Source of the DNA: Treponema sp.
Lineage (GTDB): Bacteria; Spirochaetota; Spirochaetia; Treponematales; Breznakiellaceae
Length of the DNA: 32,611 bases
Direction: 5' to 3'
NCBI GenBank assembly: GCA_031265435.1
Contig: JAISCR010000079.1
Span: 1 to 32,611, forward strand
Both the position numbers and the translations under genes were made by a program. How positions within the stretch are numbered: the stretch's first letter is position 1; each line of letters begins with the position of its first letter. Shown one piece after another: positions 1 through 9,473 of the stretch. The notes beneath the pieces are model-generated. The model was given only the letters and a program-made list of their open reading frames with translations, was not told where the DNA came from and searched no databases.

Positions 1-585
1 ATCCGCGGAAAAGGGCAGATCAATAACCGTGTCACCAACCACCTGATGCGGCTTCTTGAATCAAAGGGTATTCCTACCCATTTTGTCCGCGCGCTCTCCG
101 ATACCGATACACTGGTAAAAAAGGTAAGCATAGTTCCCCTGGAAGTTATAGTCCGCAATATTGCCGCGGGTTCCCTTTCAAAACGCCTGGGCCTGAGTGA
201 AGGTGAAAAGCTGGCCTCTCCGGTTCTTGAATACTGTTACAAAAATGACGAACTGGGCGATCCGCTGGTAAACGAGTATCACATCCGGGCGCTCGGTCTT
301 GCCGGCAGGGAAGATTTGGAAAAGATTGCGGACTATTCGTTTAAGGTCAACAGTATCCTTGGCGAATATCTTGAGAGTGTTCATATCAGTCTTATAGACT
401 TCAAGCTTGAATTCGGGAAGCTTCCGTCCGGGGAGCTGGTTCTCGCTGATGAGATCTCCCCCGATACCTGCCGTTTCTGGGATACCCGTACCGGGGAAAA
501 GCTGGACAAAGACCGTTTCCGCCGGGACATGGGAGGAGTGGAAGACGCTTACAGCGAAGTACAGAGGCGTCTCCTTGGAGAGTAA
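1..585 (+). CDS. purC: SAICAR synthetase (PurC), 5' end cut off by the window
   Basis: Phosphoribosylaminoimidazole-succinocarboxamide synthase joins aspartate to CAIR using ATP in de novo purine synthesis. The reading frame is open from base 1, and the residues before the first ATG (position 46) already match the family (a GKGQINN stretch followed by GIPTHF), so that ATG is internal. About 194 residues are visible; full-length PurC is usually near 240, so roughly 45 N-terminal residues are missing. Recognisable family blocks are [24 protein letters not shown] and the signature [12 protein letters not shown]. It is the first visible gene of a purC-purF-purM-purN-purD-purL operon, and its last 11 bases overlap the proposed TTG start of purF. 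The operon promoter lies outside the window. Identity is secure. Confidence 0.96.
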   Translation: MRGKGQINNRVTNHLMRLLESKGIPTHFVRALSDTDTLVKKVSIVPLEVIVRNIAAGSLSKRLGLSEGEKLASPVLEYCYKNDELGDPLVNEYHIRALGLAGREDLEKIADYSFKVNSILGEYLESVHISLIDFKLEFGKLPSGELVLADEISPDTCRFWDTRTGEKLDKDRFRRDMGGVEDAYSEVQRRLLGE

Positions 586-2047
586 CTCCGTTCTCTTTGA
601 AGACAAGCCCCGTGAGGAATGCGGTATATTCGGTATCTACGGAGACGCTTCGCCCTGGAAAATTACGGATTGTGTATATCACGGCCTCTATTCCCTTCAG
701 CACCGCGGACAGGAAAGCTGCGGGATAGCCGTAAATAACGAAGGGGAAATTTCGGTGTACAAGGATCTCGGCAGGGTAAGCGATGTCTTTGACCGCAAGA
801 CCATGGACGGCCTGGGGCATGGTCAGATAGCCATAGGCCATGTGCGCTACGGAACCACCGGCTCCAATGTCAGGCTTAACGCACAGCCCCTCACGGTGAA
901 TCATATCAAGGGTTCCATGGCTCTGGCCCACAACGGGAATCTTACCAATCACGGGGAACTGAGAAACAGGCTTGAACTTTCAGGTTCGATTTTTCAGACC
1001 ACCAGCGATACTGAGGTTATCGCATACATTATAACACGTGAACGTCTTTCAAGGCCTTCGATAGAAGAAGCGGTCAGCGCCGCAATGGATCATATCGCCG
1101 GAGCCTATTCGCTTTTGATCATGAGCCCCCGTAAACTCATGGCGGTACGTGATCCCTTTGGTTTCAGGCCGCTGTGCATAGGGAAGCTGGGGAACGCGTG
1201 GATATTTGCCTCCGAAAGCTGCGCGCTTGACGGTATCGGCGCGGAGTTTGTGCGGGATGTGGAACCCGGAGAGATTGCGGTGGTAGATCATGAAGGCCTC
1301 CGCAGTATCCGTACCCACTGCGGAACACAAGCGGTAAGCCACTGCGTCTTTGAGTATATTTATTTTTCCAGGCCCGATTCGGTTCTGGACGGGGTTTCCG
1401 TGCATACGGCCAGACAGCGGGCAGGGGCCTTCCTTGCTCTGGAGCATCCGGTACAGGCGGATGTGGTTATAGGCGTTCCCGATTCGGGGCTTGACGCCGC
1501 CCTGGGTTACGCAAGGCAGTCCGGTATCCCCTACGGCATGGGTTTTATCAAGAACAAATACATAGGCAGAACCTTTATCGAACCGGGGCAGCTTAACCGG
1601 GAAAATCTTGTGCGGATCAAACTTAACCCCATCGCGGCGACAGTAGCCGGTAAAAGGGTAGTGCTTATCGACGATTCCATTGTCCGCGGAACCACCAGCG
1701 CCAGGATCGTAAAAACCCTGCGGGACGCCGGAGCCGGGGAGGTACACATGAGGGTAAGCGCCCCGCCTTTTATCAATCCCTGCTACTACGGCACGGATAT
1801 CAGTTCCCGTGAAAACCTTGTAGCCGCCAACAATACTGTTGAAGAAACCGCAAGGATTATCGGAGTGGATTCATTGGGTTATCTCAGTACGGGTTCTGTG
1901 TTCATGCTGAATGACCGTCCCGTAGGCGGTTTCTGCGCCGCGTGCTTTACCGGTAAATACCCCTCGCCGCCTGCCGGGACCGGGCGCCCGGATGAGACGG
2001 AACATGAGGCCGGGACGCGGGCCGTTCTTGGGGGATGTCGTTTATGA
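575..2047 (+). CDS. purF: Amidophosphoribosyltransferase (PurF), probable TTG start
   Basis: Glutamine PRPP amidotransferase makes phosphoribosylamine, the first committed step of purine synthesis. The open frame extends back to an ATG at 407, but that part lies inside purC and encodes nothing PurF-like. I choose TTG at 575, with AGAGG at 562-566 as ribosome binding site, giving 490 residues. Cys16 (EECGIFG) would be the N-terminal nucleophile exposed after removal of a short propeptide, as in Bacillus-type PurF. The N-terminal Ntn glutaminase domain ([24 protein letters not shown]) is followed by a phosphoribosyltransferase domain with [14 protein letters not shown]. Cysteines in SHCVFEY, NPCYYG and FCAACFTG match the four Fe-S ligands of the oxygen-sensitive class. 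It overlaps purM by 4 nt. Function is secure; the start is inferred. Confidence 0.94.
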   Translation: MESNSVLFEDKPREECGIFGIYGDASPWKITDCVYHGLYSLQHRGQESCGIAVNNEGEISVYKDLGRVSDVFDRKTMDGLGHGQIAIGHVRYGTTGSNVRLNAQPLTVNHIKGSMALAHNGNLTNHGELRNRLELSGSIFQTTSDTEVIAYIITRERLSRPSIEEAVSAAMDHIAGAYSLLIMSPRKLMAVRDPFGFRPLCIGKLGNAWIFASESCALDGIGAEFVRDVEPGEIAVVDHEGLRSIRTHCGTQAVSHCVFEYIYFSRPDSVLDGVSVHTARQRAGAFLALEHPVQADVVIGVPDSGLDAALGYARQSGIPYGMGFIKNKYIGRTFIEPGQLNRENLVRIKLNPIAATVAGKRVVLIDDSIVRGTTSARIVKTLRDAGAGEVHMRVSAPPFINPCYYGTDISSRENLVAANNTVEETARIIGVDSLGYLSTGSVFMLNDRPVGGFCAACFTGKYPSPPAGTGRPDETEHEAGTRAVLGGCRL

Positions 2048-3075
2048 AAAGTTTCAGTGACGCGTACAGGGATGCGGGAGTCGATGTTACCGCAGGTTAT
2101 GAAGGGGTCAGGCTTTTTTCCGAAAAGGTAAAAAAAACTTTTACTCCCGGCGTTATCGGGGAACTCGGCGGTTTTGGCGGCCTTTTCCGGCCGGATCTTT
2201 CCGGCATGAAGAAACCGGTGCTGGTTTCCGGTACGGACGGAGTCGGCACAAAACTCAAGATAGCCTTTGCGATGGACAGACATGATACCGTCGGCATTGA
2301 TTGTGTCGCCATGAGCGTGAACGATATTGTCTGTTCAGGCGCAAAACCTCTCTTTTTTCTGGATTACATCGCCCTGCCCAAGAGCGAACCTGAAAAAGTA
2401 GCGGCGATAGTGTCGGGTGTTGCCGAAGGCTGTATACAGGCAGGCTGCGCCCTCATCGGAGGGGAAACCGCCGAGATGCCCGGCCTCTACGCGGAAGGTG
2501 AATACGATCTTGCGGGCTTTGCCGTCGGTATTGCCGATGAGGAAAAGATCCTTGACGGTAGCAGTGTAAGGGAAGGAGACGTGCTTATCGGTCTTTCCTC
2601 GTCGGGGCTTCATTCAAACGGTTTTTCCCTGGTACGGAAGATCCTGAAAGAAAACAGTATTGCCCTTGATTCCTGTTCCGGAGAACTGGGGGCTCCCATA
2701 GGGGAAGTATTGTTGAGGCCCACAAGGATATATGTCAACGCGGTAATTTCCCTGCTGAAAGAAGTCAATGTCAGATCGATTGCCCACATTACAGGCGGCG
2801 GCTTTTTTGAAAATATTCCCAGGGCAGTCCCCGAAAATTTTTCAATACATATCGACAGGAATGCTGTTGACATGCCGCCTGTTTTCAGGTTTCTGCAAAA
2901 GGCCGGTTCCGTTCCCGAACGTGATATGTTCAATGTATTTAACATGGGTATAGGCATGTGCATACTGGTTCCGCGGGAAGAGGCGGACAGGGCTCTCGCA
3001 ATACTGAAAACCGCCGGGGAAAAAGCCGCCGTCATTGGCGGGATACGGCCGGGCAGCCATGAGGTAATCCTGTGA
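2044..3075 (+). CDS. purM: AIR synthetase (PurM)
   Basis: Phosphoribosylformylglycinamidine cyclo-ligase closes the imidazole ring of AIR using ATP. Family blocks are visible: SGTDGVGTKLKIA near residue 60, VAMSVNDIVCSGAKPLFFLDY around 85-105, GGETAEMPG and GLHSNGFSLVR. Two in-frame ATGs exist. The one at 2035 directly abuts the GGGGG ribosome binding site, which leaves no spacer. The one at 2044 sits 9 nt after it and forms an ATGA overlap with the purF stop, so I prefer 2044 (343 residues; 346 from the other). Length fits the family (about 345). The stop overlaps the GTG start of purN. Identity is secure; start choice is moderately sure. Confidence 0.95.
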   Translation: MKSFSDAYRDAGVDVTAGYEGVRLFSEKVKKTFTPGVIGELGGFGGLFRPDLSGMKKPVLVSGTDGVGTKLKIAFAMDRHDTVGIDCVAMSVNDIVCSGAKPLFFLDYIALPKSEPEKVAAIVSGVAEGCIQAGCALIGGETAEMPGLYAEGEYDLAGFAVGIADEEKILDGSSVREGDVLIGLSSSGLHSNGFSLVRKILKENSIALDSCSGELGAPIGEVLLRPTRIYVNAVISLLKEVNVRSIAHITGGGFFENIPRAVPENFSIHIDRNAVDMPPVFRFLQKAGSVPERDMFNVFNMGIGMCILVPREEADRALAILKTAGEKAAVIGGIRPGSHEVIL

Positions 3076-3701
3076 CGCGTGTCGCAGTCCTGGTTTCAGG
3101 CGGCGGCACAAACCTCCAGGCGCTTGTGGATGCGGAGAAAAGCGGCGTCCTCCGTTCCGGAAAAATAAGCCTGGTAATTTCAAGCAGGGCCGCCGCCTGT
3201 GCCGTAAAACGGGCGGAAGAAAACGGTATCCCCGTAAAGATTCTGTCCCAAAAGAATTACACCACACTTAACCATTCGGCGGATCCTGTTGAATACGATC
3301 GCGCCATGCTTGAAGCCCTGAACGAAAACGGAATCAAGCTGGTAGTGCTGGCGGGTTTCCTTTCGCTAATCGGAAAGGAAGTTCTTGCGGCCTTTCCGGA
3401 AAGGATTATCAATGTTCATCCGTCCCTCCTGCCGAGTTTCGGGGGCAGGGGATTTTACGGCCTGAAGGTACACGAGGCGGCGCTTGAAAGAGGAGTCAGG
3501 GTAAGCGGGGCTACGGTTCACTATGTGGACGAATCCATTGACGGCGGAAAAATTATTTTCCAAAAGGCGGTGGATGTAAAAGAAGGCGATACACCGGAAA
3601 CTTTGCAGAGAAGGATTATGGAAGAGGCCGAGTGGATTCTTCTCCCCGCGGCGGTAGAGATGATCTGCAAAAAAATTGCGGTCGAAGAGAAAGAAACATG
3701 A
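3072..3701 (+). CDS. purN: GAR transformylase (PurN), GTG start
   Basis: Phosphoribosylglycinamide formyltransferase transfers the formyl group of 10-formyl-THF to GAR. The protein has 209 residues with an N-terminal VLVSGGGTNLQAL phosphate-binding stretch. The catalytic triad of the family can be placed as Asn114 and His116 (INVHPSLLP) and Asp153 (HYVDESIDGG). The start is GTG at 3072, which forms a GTGA overlap with purM; the stop forms an ATGA overlap with purD. These 4-nt overlaps suggest translational coupling. The segment after HPSLLP (SFGGRGFYGLKVHEAALERG) has the longer loop seen in many clostridial and spirochaetal PurN proteins. Identity is secure. Confidence 0.95.
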   Translation: MTRVAVLVSGGGTNLQALVDAEKSGVLRSGKISLVISSRAAACAVKRAEENGIPVKILSQKNYTTLNHSADPVEYDRAMLEALNENGIKLVVLAGFLSLIGKEVLAAFPERIINVHPSLLPSFGGRGFYGLKVHEAALERGVRVSGATVHYVDESIDGGKIIFQKAVDVKEGDTPETLQRRIMEEAEWILLPAAVEMICKKIAVEEKET

Positions 3702-4984
3702 AGATACTTGTCATCGGCGGCGGCGGAAGGGAACATGCCGTCATAAAGAAACTCAGGGAAAGCCTGCGCGTTTCAAAGATCTACGCAATGCCGGGAAACG
3801 GAGGCATTGCAGAAGAGGCTCAGTGTCTTCCCGGCAAGCCTGTTGATATTAAAGCCGCTCTTGCGTACATACAGGAATACGGCATTGATTTTGCGGTAGT
3901 TTCCCCGGACGATCCTCTTGTACAGGGAATGGCGGACAGTATCCGCGCTTCCGGAATTCCCGCCTTCGGGCCCTCCGCAAAGGCCGCGCGGATCGAGGGG
4001 AGCAAGGTTTTTTCCAAGCGGCTCATGGCAAAGTACAATATCCCTACAGCTTCCTGCGAGATCTTTGACGATGTTGATCCGGCTCTTGACTATATAAGGT
4101 CGCAGAAACACTATCCTGTGGTTATCAAGGCCGACGGCCTGGCTCTGGGCAAGGGTGTCTTTATCGCGCAGAACGAAGATGAGGCGGAAAAGGCCCTCCG
4201 CCGGATCATGGAAGAGCGGATCTTCGGCGAGGCGGGGAACAGGGTTGTTGTCGAGGAATTTCTTGAGGGGCCTGAAGTAACGGTACTGGCCTTTACCGAT
4301 TCAAAAACAATCGTTCCCCTGCCTTCGTCCATGGATCACAAGAGGGCCGGGGACGGAGACAGCGGATCCAATACCGGCGGCATGGGCGTGATTGCTCCGA
4401 ATCCCTGTTACACGGAAGAAACCGCTGAACTTTGCATGAAGACCATCTTCCTGCCTACAATTAACGCAATGAACCGTGAAGGAAGCCCGTTCAGGGGCTG
4501 CCTCTATTTCGGACTCATGCTCACCGGGGAAGGTCCCAAAGTTATCGAATACAACTGCCGTTTCGGAGATCCCGAGGCCCAGGCCGTGCTTCCCTTTCTT
4601 GAAACAGATCTTCTGTCGATCATGCAGGCCGTGGAAGAAGAGCGGCTTGCCGAAATCGAAGTCCGGTGCCGGAGCGGAGCGTCCTGCTGCCTCGTCCTGG
4701 CTTCGGGAGGCTATCCTGCAGCGTACGGAACCGGGTTTCCCGTCATGGGCCTTGAAAATGTTTCTCAAAAAAATACCTGGATCTTCCATGCCGGTACTGC
4801 CCTGAAGGACGGGATTGTCAGCGCGGGCGGACGGGTGCTGGGCATCACCGTCTTTGCGGATGATCTGAAGGCGGCGGTGGACGGCGCCTACCGGGAGGCG
4901 GAGAAGATCCGTTTTGAGGGCATGTATTACAGGAAAGATATCGGTAAAAAGGCACTGGAATGGCTGTATACAGAATCTATGTAG
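3698..4984 (+). CDS. purD: GAR synthetase (PurD)
   Basis: Phosphoribosylamine-glycine ligase is an ATP-grasp enzyme that joins glycine to phosphoribosylamine. The protein begins MKILVIGGGGREHA, the usual PurD N-terminus, so the ATG at 3698 is chosen over an upstream in-frame ATG at 3632 inside purN. At 428 residues it has the normal family length. ATP-grasp features are visible: FGPSAKAARIEGSK, VIKADGLALGKGV, the VVVEEFLEGPEVTVLAF strand, and metal-site residues in YNCRFGDPEAQ. It overlaps purN by 4 nt (ATGA) and purL by 25 nt. Its product, GAR, is the substrate of PurN encoded just upstream. Identity is secure. Confidence 0.96.
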   Translation: MKILVIGGGGREHAVIKKLRESLRVSKIYAMPGNGGIAEEAQCLPGKPVDIKAALAYIQEYGIDFAVVSPDDPLVQGMADSIRASGIPAFGPSAKAARIEGSKVFSKRLMAKYNIPTASCEIFDDVDPALDYIRSQKHYPVVIKADGLALGKGVFIAQNEDEAEKALRRIMEERIFGEAGNRVVVEEFLEGPEVTVLAFTDSKTIVPLPSSMDHKRAGDGDSGSNTGGMGVIAPNPCYTEETAELCMKTIFLPTINAMNREGSPFRGCLYFGLMLTGEGPKVIEYNCRFGDPEAQAVLPFLETDLLSIMQAVEEERLAEIEVRCRSGASCCLVLASGGYPAAYGTGFPVMGLENVSQKNTWIFHAGTALKDGIVSAGGRVLGITVFADDLKAAVDGAYREAEKIRFEGMYYRKDIGKKALEWLYTESM

Positions 4985-7900
4985 AGAAAAAGAAGGAATA
5001 TGCCGTTGAAAGCCGGCAGCTTTTTCTTGATATCCGGGATTTTTTGGGCATCAAAAGTCTTTCGGATTTAAGGATTCTTAACCGTTACGATGTGGAAGGA
5101 ATCGAAGAGAGTATCTTTGAGCAGTGCAGAGATACTGTGTTTTCCGAACCGCGGCTTGATCATGTATACGGTGAAAATTTCAGGGAATCAGGCGGCGGCA
5201 TTGTTTTTGCGGTAGAATCCCTGCCGGGCCAGTACGATCAGCGTTCCGATTCCTGCGCCCAGTGTATACAGATGGCTTTCCGGTGTGAAAGACCTCTGGT
5301 GAGAAACGCAAGGCTGTATATTCTCTGCGGAAAGCTCAGCGGCGGAGAACTTGAGGCCGTCAAGAAATATGTGATTAACCCGGTGGAAAGCCATGAGGCT
5401 TCCATGGAAAAGCCTGAAACCCTGATCCTTGATTATGAAAGCGCAAAATCCGTAGCCGTTCTGAACGGTTTCCGTTTCCTGAGTGACGGTGTGATAGAAC
5501 AGTTCTGTTCAGGCTATGGCCTTGCCATGGATGCGGAGGATCTCAGGTTCTGCAGGGATTATTTTGTGTCCGAAGGAAGAGATCCCAGCATCACGGAACT
5601 CCGCGTGATCGATACCTACTGGTCGGATCACTGCAGGCATACCACTTTTTCTACCATCATTGATACTGTCGAAATTGATGACCCGGAGATCTTGTCCGCC
5701 TGGGAACGCTATCTTTCCATCCGCCGTGAACTGGGAAGGGAAGATAAACCTGTCACACTTATGGATCTGGCTACAATCGGCGCACGCTGCATGAAGACAA
5801 AGGGACTTCTGCCGTCTCTCGATGAATCCGAAGAGATCAATGCCTGTTCGGTAAAGGTAAAGGTCAATGTAAACGGAAGGCTTGAACCCTGGCTCCTCAT
5901 GTTCAAGAATGAAACCCACAATCATCCTACGGAGATCGAACCCTTCGGCGGGGCCGCAACCTGCATAGGAGGGGCAATCAGGGATCCCCTTTCCGGGAGA
6001 AGCTATGTGTACCAGGCGATGCGGATCAGCGGAGCGGCTAATCCCCTTGCTCCCCCCGCAGAGACTCTGCCGGGGAAGCTTCCCCAGCATAAAATCGTAA
6101 CGGGCGCGGCGGCAGGCTACAGCTCTTACGGAAACCAGATAGGGCTTGCGACAGGACTTGTGCGGGAGATCTACCATCCCGGTTATGCGGCAAAGAGGCT
6201 GGAACTGGGGGCGGTTCTCGGAGCCGCTCCGGCATCGCACGTGATCAGGAAAAGCCCGGAAGCAGGGGATCTCGTTATTCTTTTGGGCGGCAGAACCGGC
6301 AGGGACGGCTGCGGAGGCGCTACGGGTTCTTCCAAAGCCCATAACTTTTCCTCTCTCGAAAGCGGCGGAACCGAAGTGCAGAAGGGCAACGCTCCTGAAG
6401 AGAGAAAACTTCAGCGGCTTTTCCGCAAGGAAAAAGTAAGCCGTCTCATCAAACGCTGTAACGATTTCGGCGCCGGCGGCGTTTCGGTTGCCGTAGGAGA
6501 GTTGGCGCGGGGGCTGGAGATAGACCTTGGCAAAATACCCAGAAAGTATGAGGGTCTTGACGGAACCGAATTGGCAATAAGCGAATCGCAGGAAAGGATG
6601 GCGGTAGTCGTTGCCCCCGGGGATACCGGAACCTTTCTCAATTATGCGGCCGAAGAGAATCTCGAAGCAACCGTAATCGCGGAAGTTACGGCAGAAGAAA
6701 GACTCCGCATGAATCTCGACAACAGAATCATTGTTGACATAGCCCGTGAATTCCTTGATACAAACGGCGCCGAAAAACATGCCGATGCACGGATCGGGAA
6801 GAGGGCGGCAAATCCGCCGGCAGAGCCGGAAATCCCCGCCGCCGGTCTTCATAACAAATTGTCCGTGAAAGAGCGCCTTGAAGACCTTGTAAAGAACCTC
6901 AATGTTTCTTCCCAGCAGGGGCTCTATGAACGTTTTGACTCCACCATAGGCGCGGGAACGGTTCTCATGCCCGGCGGCGGAACATACCAGGCAAGCCCTG
7001 TAGACGCCATGGCCGCCCTCTTCCCCGTGGAAAACGGAGAAACGGATACTGTTTCACTCATGTCATACGGCTGCGACCCATATCTGACTGAACAGGATCC
7101 ATATTGCGGCTCATATTCGGCGGTAATTGAATCGGTTGCCAGGATTGTTGCGGCGGGAGGCAGCCGGAAGGAATGTTATCTTTCATTCCAGGAGTACTTT
7201 GAAAAGCTCAAAGGTCCGGAATGCTGGGCCAAACCTCTTGCATCTCTGCTCGGCGCGCTGGATGCCCAGCTTGAGCTTTCCGTTGCGGCAATAGGCGGCA
7301 AGGATTCCATGTCGGGAAGTTTTGAGAATCTCCATGTGCCGCCCACCCTGGTTTCCTTCGCCGTCTCTACGGGAAACGCGGAAAACATCGTCTCTCCCGA
7401 ATTCAAAAAAGCTCATTCCACAGTGGTATTGATAAAGGGCGGGGCAGGCAGCTTTGTAAAAACCTTTGACTATGTGGAAAGCCTTATCCGGGAAAAGAAA
7501 GTTCTTTCCGCCAGGGCTTCGGGATTCGGGGGAACGGCGGAGGCAATCTTCAAGATGTGCCTGGGAAACAGGATCGGCCTCTGCCTGGATGACAGTATTG
7601 ATACCGGAATTCTCTTTACCAAAAATTACGGCTCCTTTGTTCTGGAACTTGCCGGGGACGAATTCGAAGCCGGTTCGGGCAATACGGCGATTCTTCTTGG
7701 CCGCACCATCGATCAATATCGTATTATTGCAGGCGGTGAAGAAATAGATCTTCTGTCCCTGCAAAAAACATGGGAATCCGTGCTGGAAGGCGTATATCCC
7801 CTGGGGAAAAAAGAAGCGGAAACAGTGCCTGTAATATCTTACACGGAAAAAGCCGAAGCGCGGAGATCCGTTTTCCCCGTCCTGGGAAAACCGAAAGCCT

Positions 7901-8727
7901 TTATCCCTGTTTTTCCCGGAACAAACTGCGAATATGATACTATTCATGCCCTTGAACGGGCAGGCGCGGAAGCCCTTCCCCTGATCATACGGAATCTGAC
8001 AAAAGAAGACGTAAGCCTTTCCATTGAAAAAGCCGACGAATTTATCCGGGAAAGCCGCATAATCGTGATCCCCGGCGGATTTTCCGGGGGGGATGAACCT
8101 GACGGTTCAGGGAAATTCATTACCGCGTTTTTCCGCAATCCGCGGCTGAAAGAGAGTATACATGAACTTCTGGAGAAACGGGACGGTCTCATGCTGGGGA
8201 TCTGCAACGGTTTCCAGGCCCTGATCAAACTGGGCCTTGTTCCGTTTGGAAGAATTGTGGAAGGCAGTGCGGAATCCTCCGCCGCCCTCCGCGGGAGTGA
8301 ATCTTCCCCCGGGGACAATCCTACGCTTACCTTTAATACCATCGGCCGCCACCAGTCCATGCTGGTACATACCCGGATCTCCAGCGTCAAGTCTCCCTGG
8401 CTTTCAGGCTGTAAAACCGGCGACATCCACACAATTCCTGTTTCCCATGGAGAAGGCCGTTTTGTGTGCGGCGAAGCCGTGATGCGGAGCCTTATCGCGG
8501 AGGGACAGATTGCGGCCCAGTATGCGGATCTTGAAGGAAGGCCGTCCATGGACGGACGCTATAACCCCAACGGTTCATTCTATGCGGTAGAGGCCATCAG
8601 CTCTCCCGACGGCCGGGTATTGGGAAAGATGGCCCATTCGGAACGCTGGCGTAAACACTGTTACAAAAATGTCCGCGGAAACCATGATCAGCGTCTCTTT
8701 GAAAACGCCGTATCCTTCTTTTCCTGA
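4960..8727 (+). CDS. purL: FGAM synthase, single-chain PurL with fused glutaminase domain
   Basis: Phosphoribosylformylglycinamidine synthase converts FGAR to FGAM with ATP and glutamine. At 1255 residues this is the large one-chain form, in which PurS-like, PurL and PurQ parts are fused, rather than the three-subunit form. In order: a PurS-like N-terminal region (about 1-160), a linker with ITELRVIDTYWSDHCRHTTF, two AIR-synthase-like halves (KNETHNHPTEIEPFGGAATC in the first; GGKDSMSG in the second), and a class I glutaminase domain from about residue 985. The glutaminase nucleophile is Cys1082 (GICNGFQ), with His1226 and Glu1228 (AHSER) completing the triad. The ATG at 4960 lies inside purD, with AAGG 7 nt upstream. 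It ends 2 bp from the convergent aat stop. Identity is secure. Confidence 0.96.
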   Translation: MAVYRIYVEKKKEYAVESRQLFLDIRDFLGIKSLSDLRILNRYDVEGIEESIFEQCRDTVFSEPRLDHVYGENFRESGGGIVFAVESLPGQYDQRSDSCAQCIQMAFRCERPLVRNARLYILCGKLSGGELEAVKKYVINPVESHEASMEKPETLILDYESAKSVAVLNGFRFLSDGVIEQFCSGYGLAMDAEDLRFCRDYFVSEGRDPSITELRVIDTYWSDHCRHTTFSTIIDTVEIDDPEILSAWERYLSIRRELGREDKPVTLMDLATIGARCMKTKGLLPSLDESEEINACSVKVKVNVNGRLEPWLLMFKNETHNHPTEIEPFGGAATCIGGAIRDPLSGRSYVYQAMRISGAANPLAPPAETLPGKLPQHKIVTGAAAGYSSYGNQIGLATGLVREIYHPGYAAKRLELGAVLGAAPASHVIRKSPEAGDLVILLGGRTGRDGCGGATGSSKAHNFSSLESGGTEVQKGNAPEERKLQRLFRKEKVSRLIKRCNDFGAGGVSVAVGELARGLEIDLGKIPRKYEGLDGTELAISESQERMAVVVAPGDTGTFLNYAAEENLEATVIAEVTAEERLRMNLDNRIIVDIAREFLDTNGAEKHADARIGKRAANPPAEPEIPAAGLHNKLSVKERLEDLVKNLNVSSQQGLYERFDSTIGAGTVLMPGGGTYQASPVDAMAALFPVENGETDTVSLMSYGCDPYLTEQDPYCGSYSAVIESVARIVAAGGSRKECYLSFQEYFEKLKGPECWAKPLASLLGALDAQLELSVAAIGGKDSMSGSFENLHVPPTLVSFAVSTGNAENIVSPEFKKAHSTVVLIKGGAGSFVKTFDYVESLIREKKVLSARASGFGGTAEAIFKMCLGNRIGLCLDDSIDTGILFTKNYGSFVLELAGDEFEAGSGNTAILLGRTIDQYRIIAGGEEIDLLSLQKTWESVLEGVYPLGKKEAETVPVISYTEKAEARRSVFPVLGKPKAFIPVFPGTNCEYDTIHALERAGAEALPLIIRNLTKEDVSLSIEKADEFIRESRIIVIPGGFSGGDEPDGSGKFITAFFRNPRLKESIHELLEKRDGLMLGICNGFQALIKLGLVPFGRIVEGSAESSAALRGSESSPGDNPTLTFNTIGRHQSMLVHTRISSVKSPWLSGCKTGDIHTIPVSHGEGRFVCGEAVMRSLIAEGQIAAQYADLEGRPSMDGRYNPNGSFYAVEAISSPDGRVLGKMAHSERWRKHCYKNVRGNHDQRLFENAVSFFS

Positions 8728-8729
8728 AG

Positions 8730-9446
8730 CTATTGGCTGTCCCAGCTTCCCCTTCTGTCCCGGTGTTTTTCCCGTATACCCAGATTTTCGTAAAGCAGTT
8801 TGAGATAAGAGATGCGGCTTATCTCCACACCCCCAAGGCTTTCAAGGTGATTCGTATGAACCTGGCAGTCGATAAAGGCAATATCATCTTCAAAGAGACG
8901 GCGGGCCAGGCTGATAAAGGCCGCCTTGGAGGCATTCGGCTTTCCGGAAAACATGGATTCTCCAAAAAAACAGCGCCCCAGCCTGATGCCGTAACAGCCT
9001 CCGGCAAGTTCGCCGTCAAGCCGCGCTTCCGCGGAATGGGCATAACCCAGTCTGTGCAGTTCCGTGTAGCCTTCGATTATATCTTTTGTAATCCAGGTTC
9101 CGTGCTGGCCCGGCCTCTGTATGTGCGAACAGGCCCGTATCACCGCGGGAAAGTCCCTGTCAAAACTGATTTCGTATTTTTTTTGCCCGAGAAGCTTCTC
9201 CATGGATTGTGATACATGGAGGCCGCCCGGATAAATTATAAAGCGGGGATCGGGGGACTGCCAGAGCAGCGGATCTTCCGGGTTGTACCAGGGAAAAATT
9301 CCCTGCTCATACGCGGAAAGGAGCATTCCCGGCGAAAGATTTCCCCCCACCGCAATGATGCTGTCACCCCAGTTTTCCGGAGGAGGGAAGGCGTAACGAT
9401 CCGCGTCCGCGATATAGGGAAATTCAGGATCGGGGCCTGTTGTCAT
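8730..9446 (-). CDS. aat: Leucyl/phenylalanyl-tRNA-protein transferase (Aat)
   Basis: Aat transfers Leu or Phe from aminoacyl-tRNA to proteins with N-terminal Lys or Arg, creating primary N-degrons for ClpS-ClpAP. The 238-residue protein shows the family core: GGNLSPGMLLSAYEQGIFPWY, LLWQSPDPR, a TWIT block, AHSAEARLDGELAGGCYGIRLG and FFGESMFS, then FIDCQVHTNHLESLGG. It follows clpA by 27 nt on the same strand and is probably the last gene of a clpS-clpA-aat operon. No clear ribosome binding site precedes the ATG, so translation may depend on coupling or the start may be imperfect. The gene converges on purL with only 2 bp between stop codons. Identity is secure. Confidence 0.95.
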   Translation of the reverse strand: MTTGPDPEFPYIADADRYAFPPPENWGDSIIAVGGNLSPGMLLSAYEQGIFPWYNPEDPLLWQSPDPRFIIYPGGLHVSQSMEKLLGQKKYEISFDRDFPAVIRACSHIQRPGQHGTWITKDIIEGYTELHRLGYAHSAEARLDGELAGGCYGIRLGRCFFGESMFSGKPNASKAAFISLARRLFEDDIAFIDCQVHTNHLESLGGVEISRISYLKLLYENLGIREKHRDRRGSWDSQ

Positions 9447-9473
9447 AATCGATCTATACTATCTATCAGGCTG

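Noticed and set aside
407-574. An ATG-initiated N-terminal extension of purF
   Set aside because: It lies within purC in another frame and has no similarity to PurF; the TTG at 575 with a ribosome binding site fits better.
5509-6852. A 447-codon open frame on the minus strand inside purL
   Set aside because: It is antisense to well-conserved FGAM synthase sequence and shows no recognisable motif; it is an artefact of codon composition.
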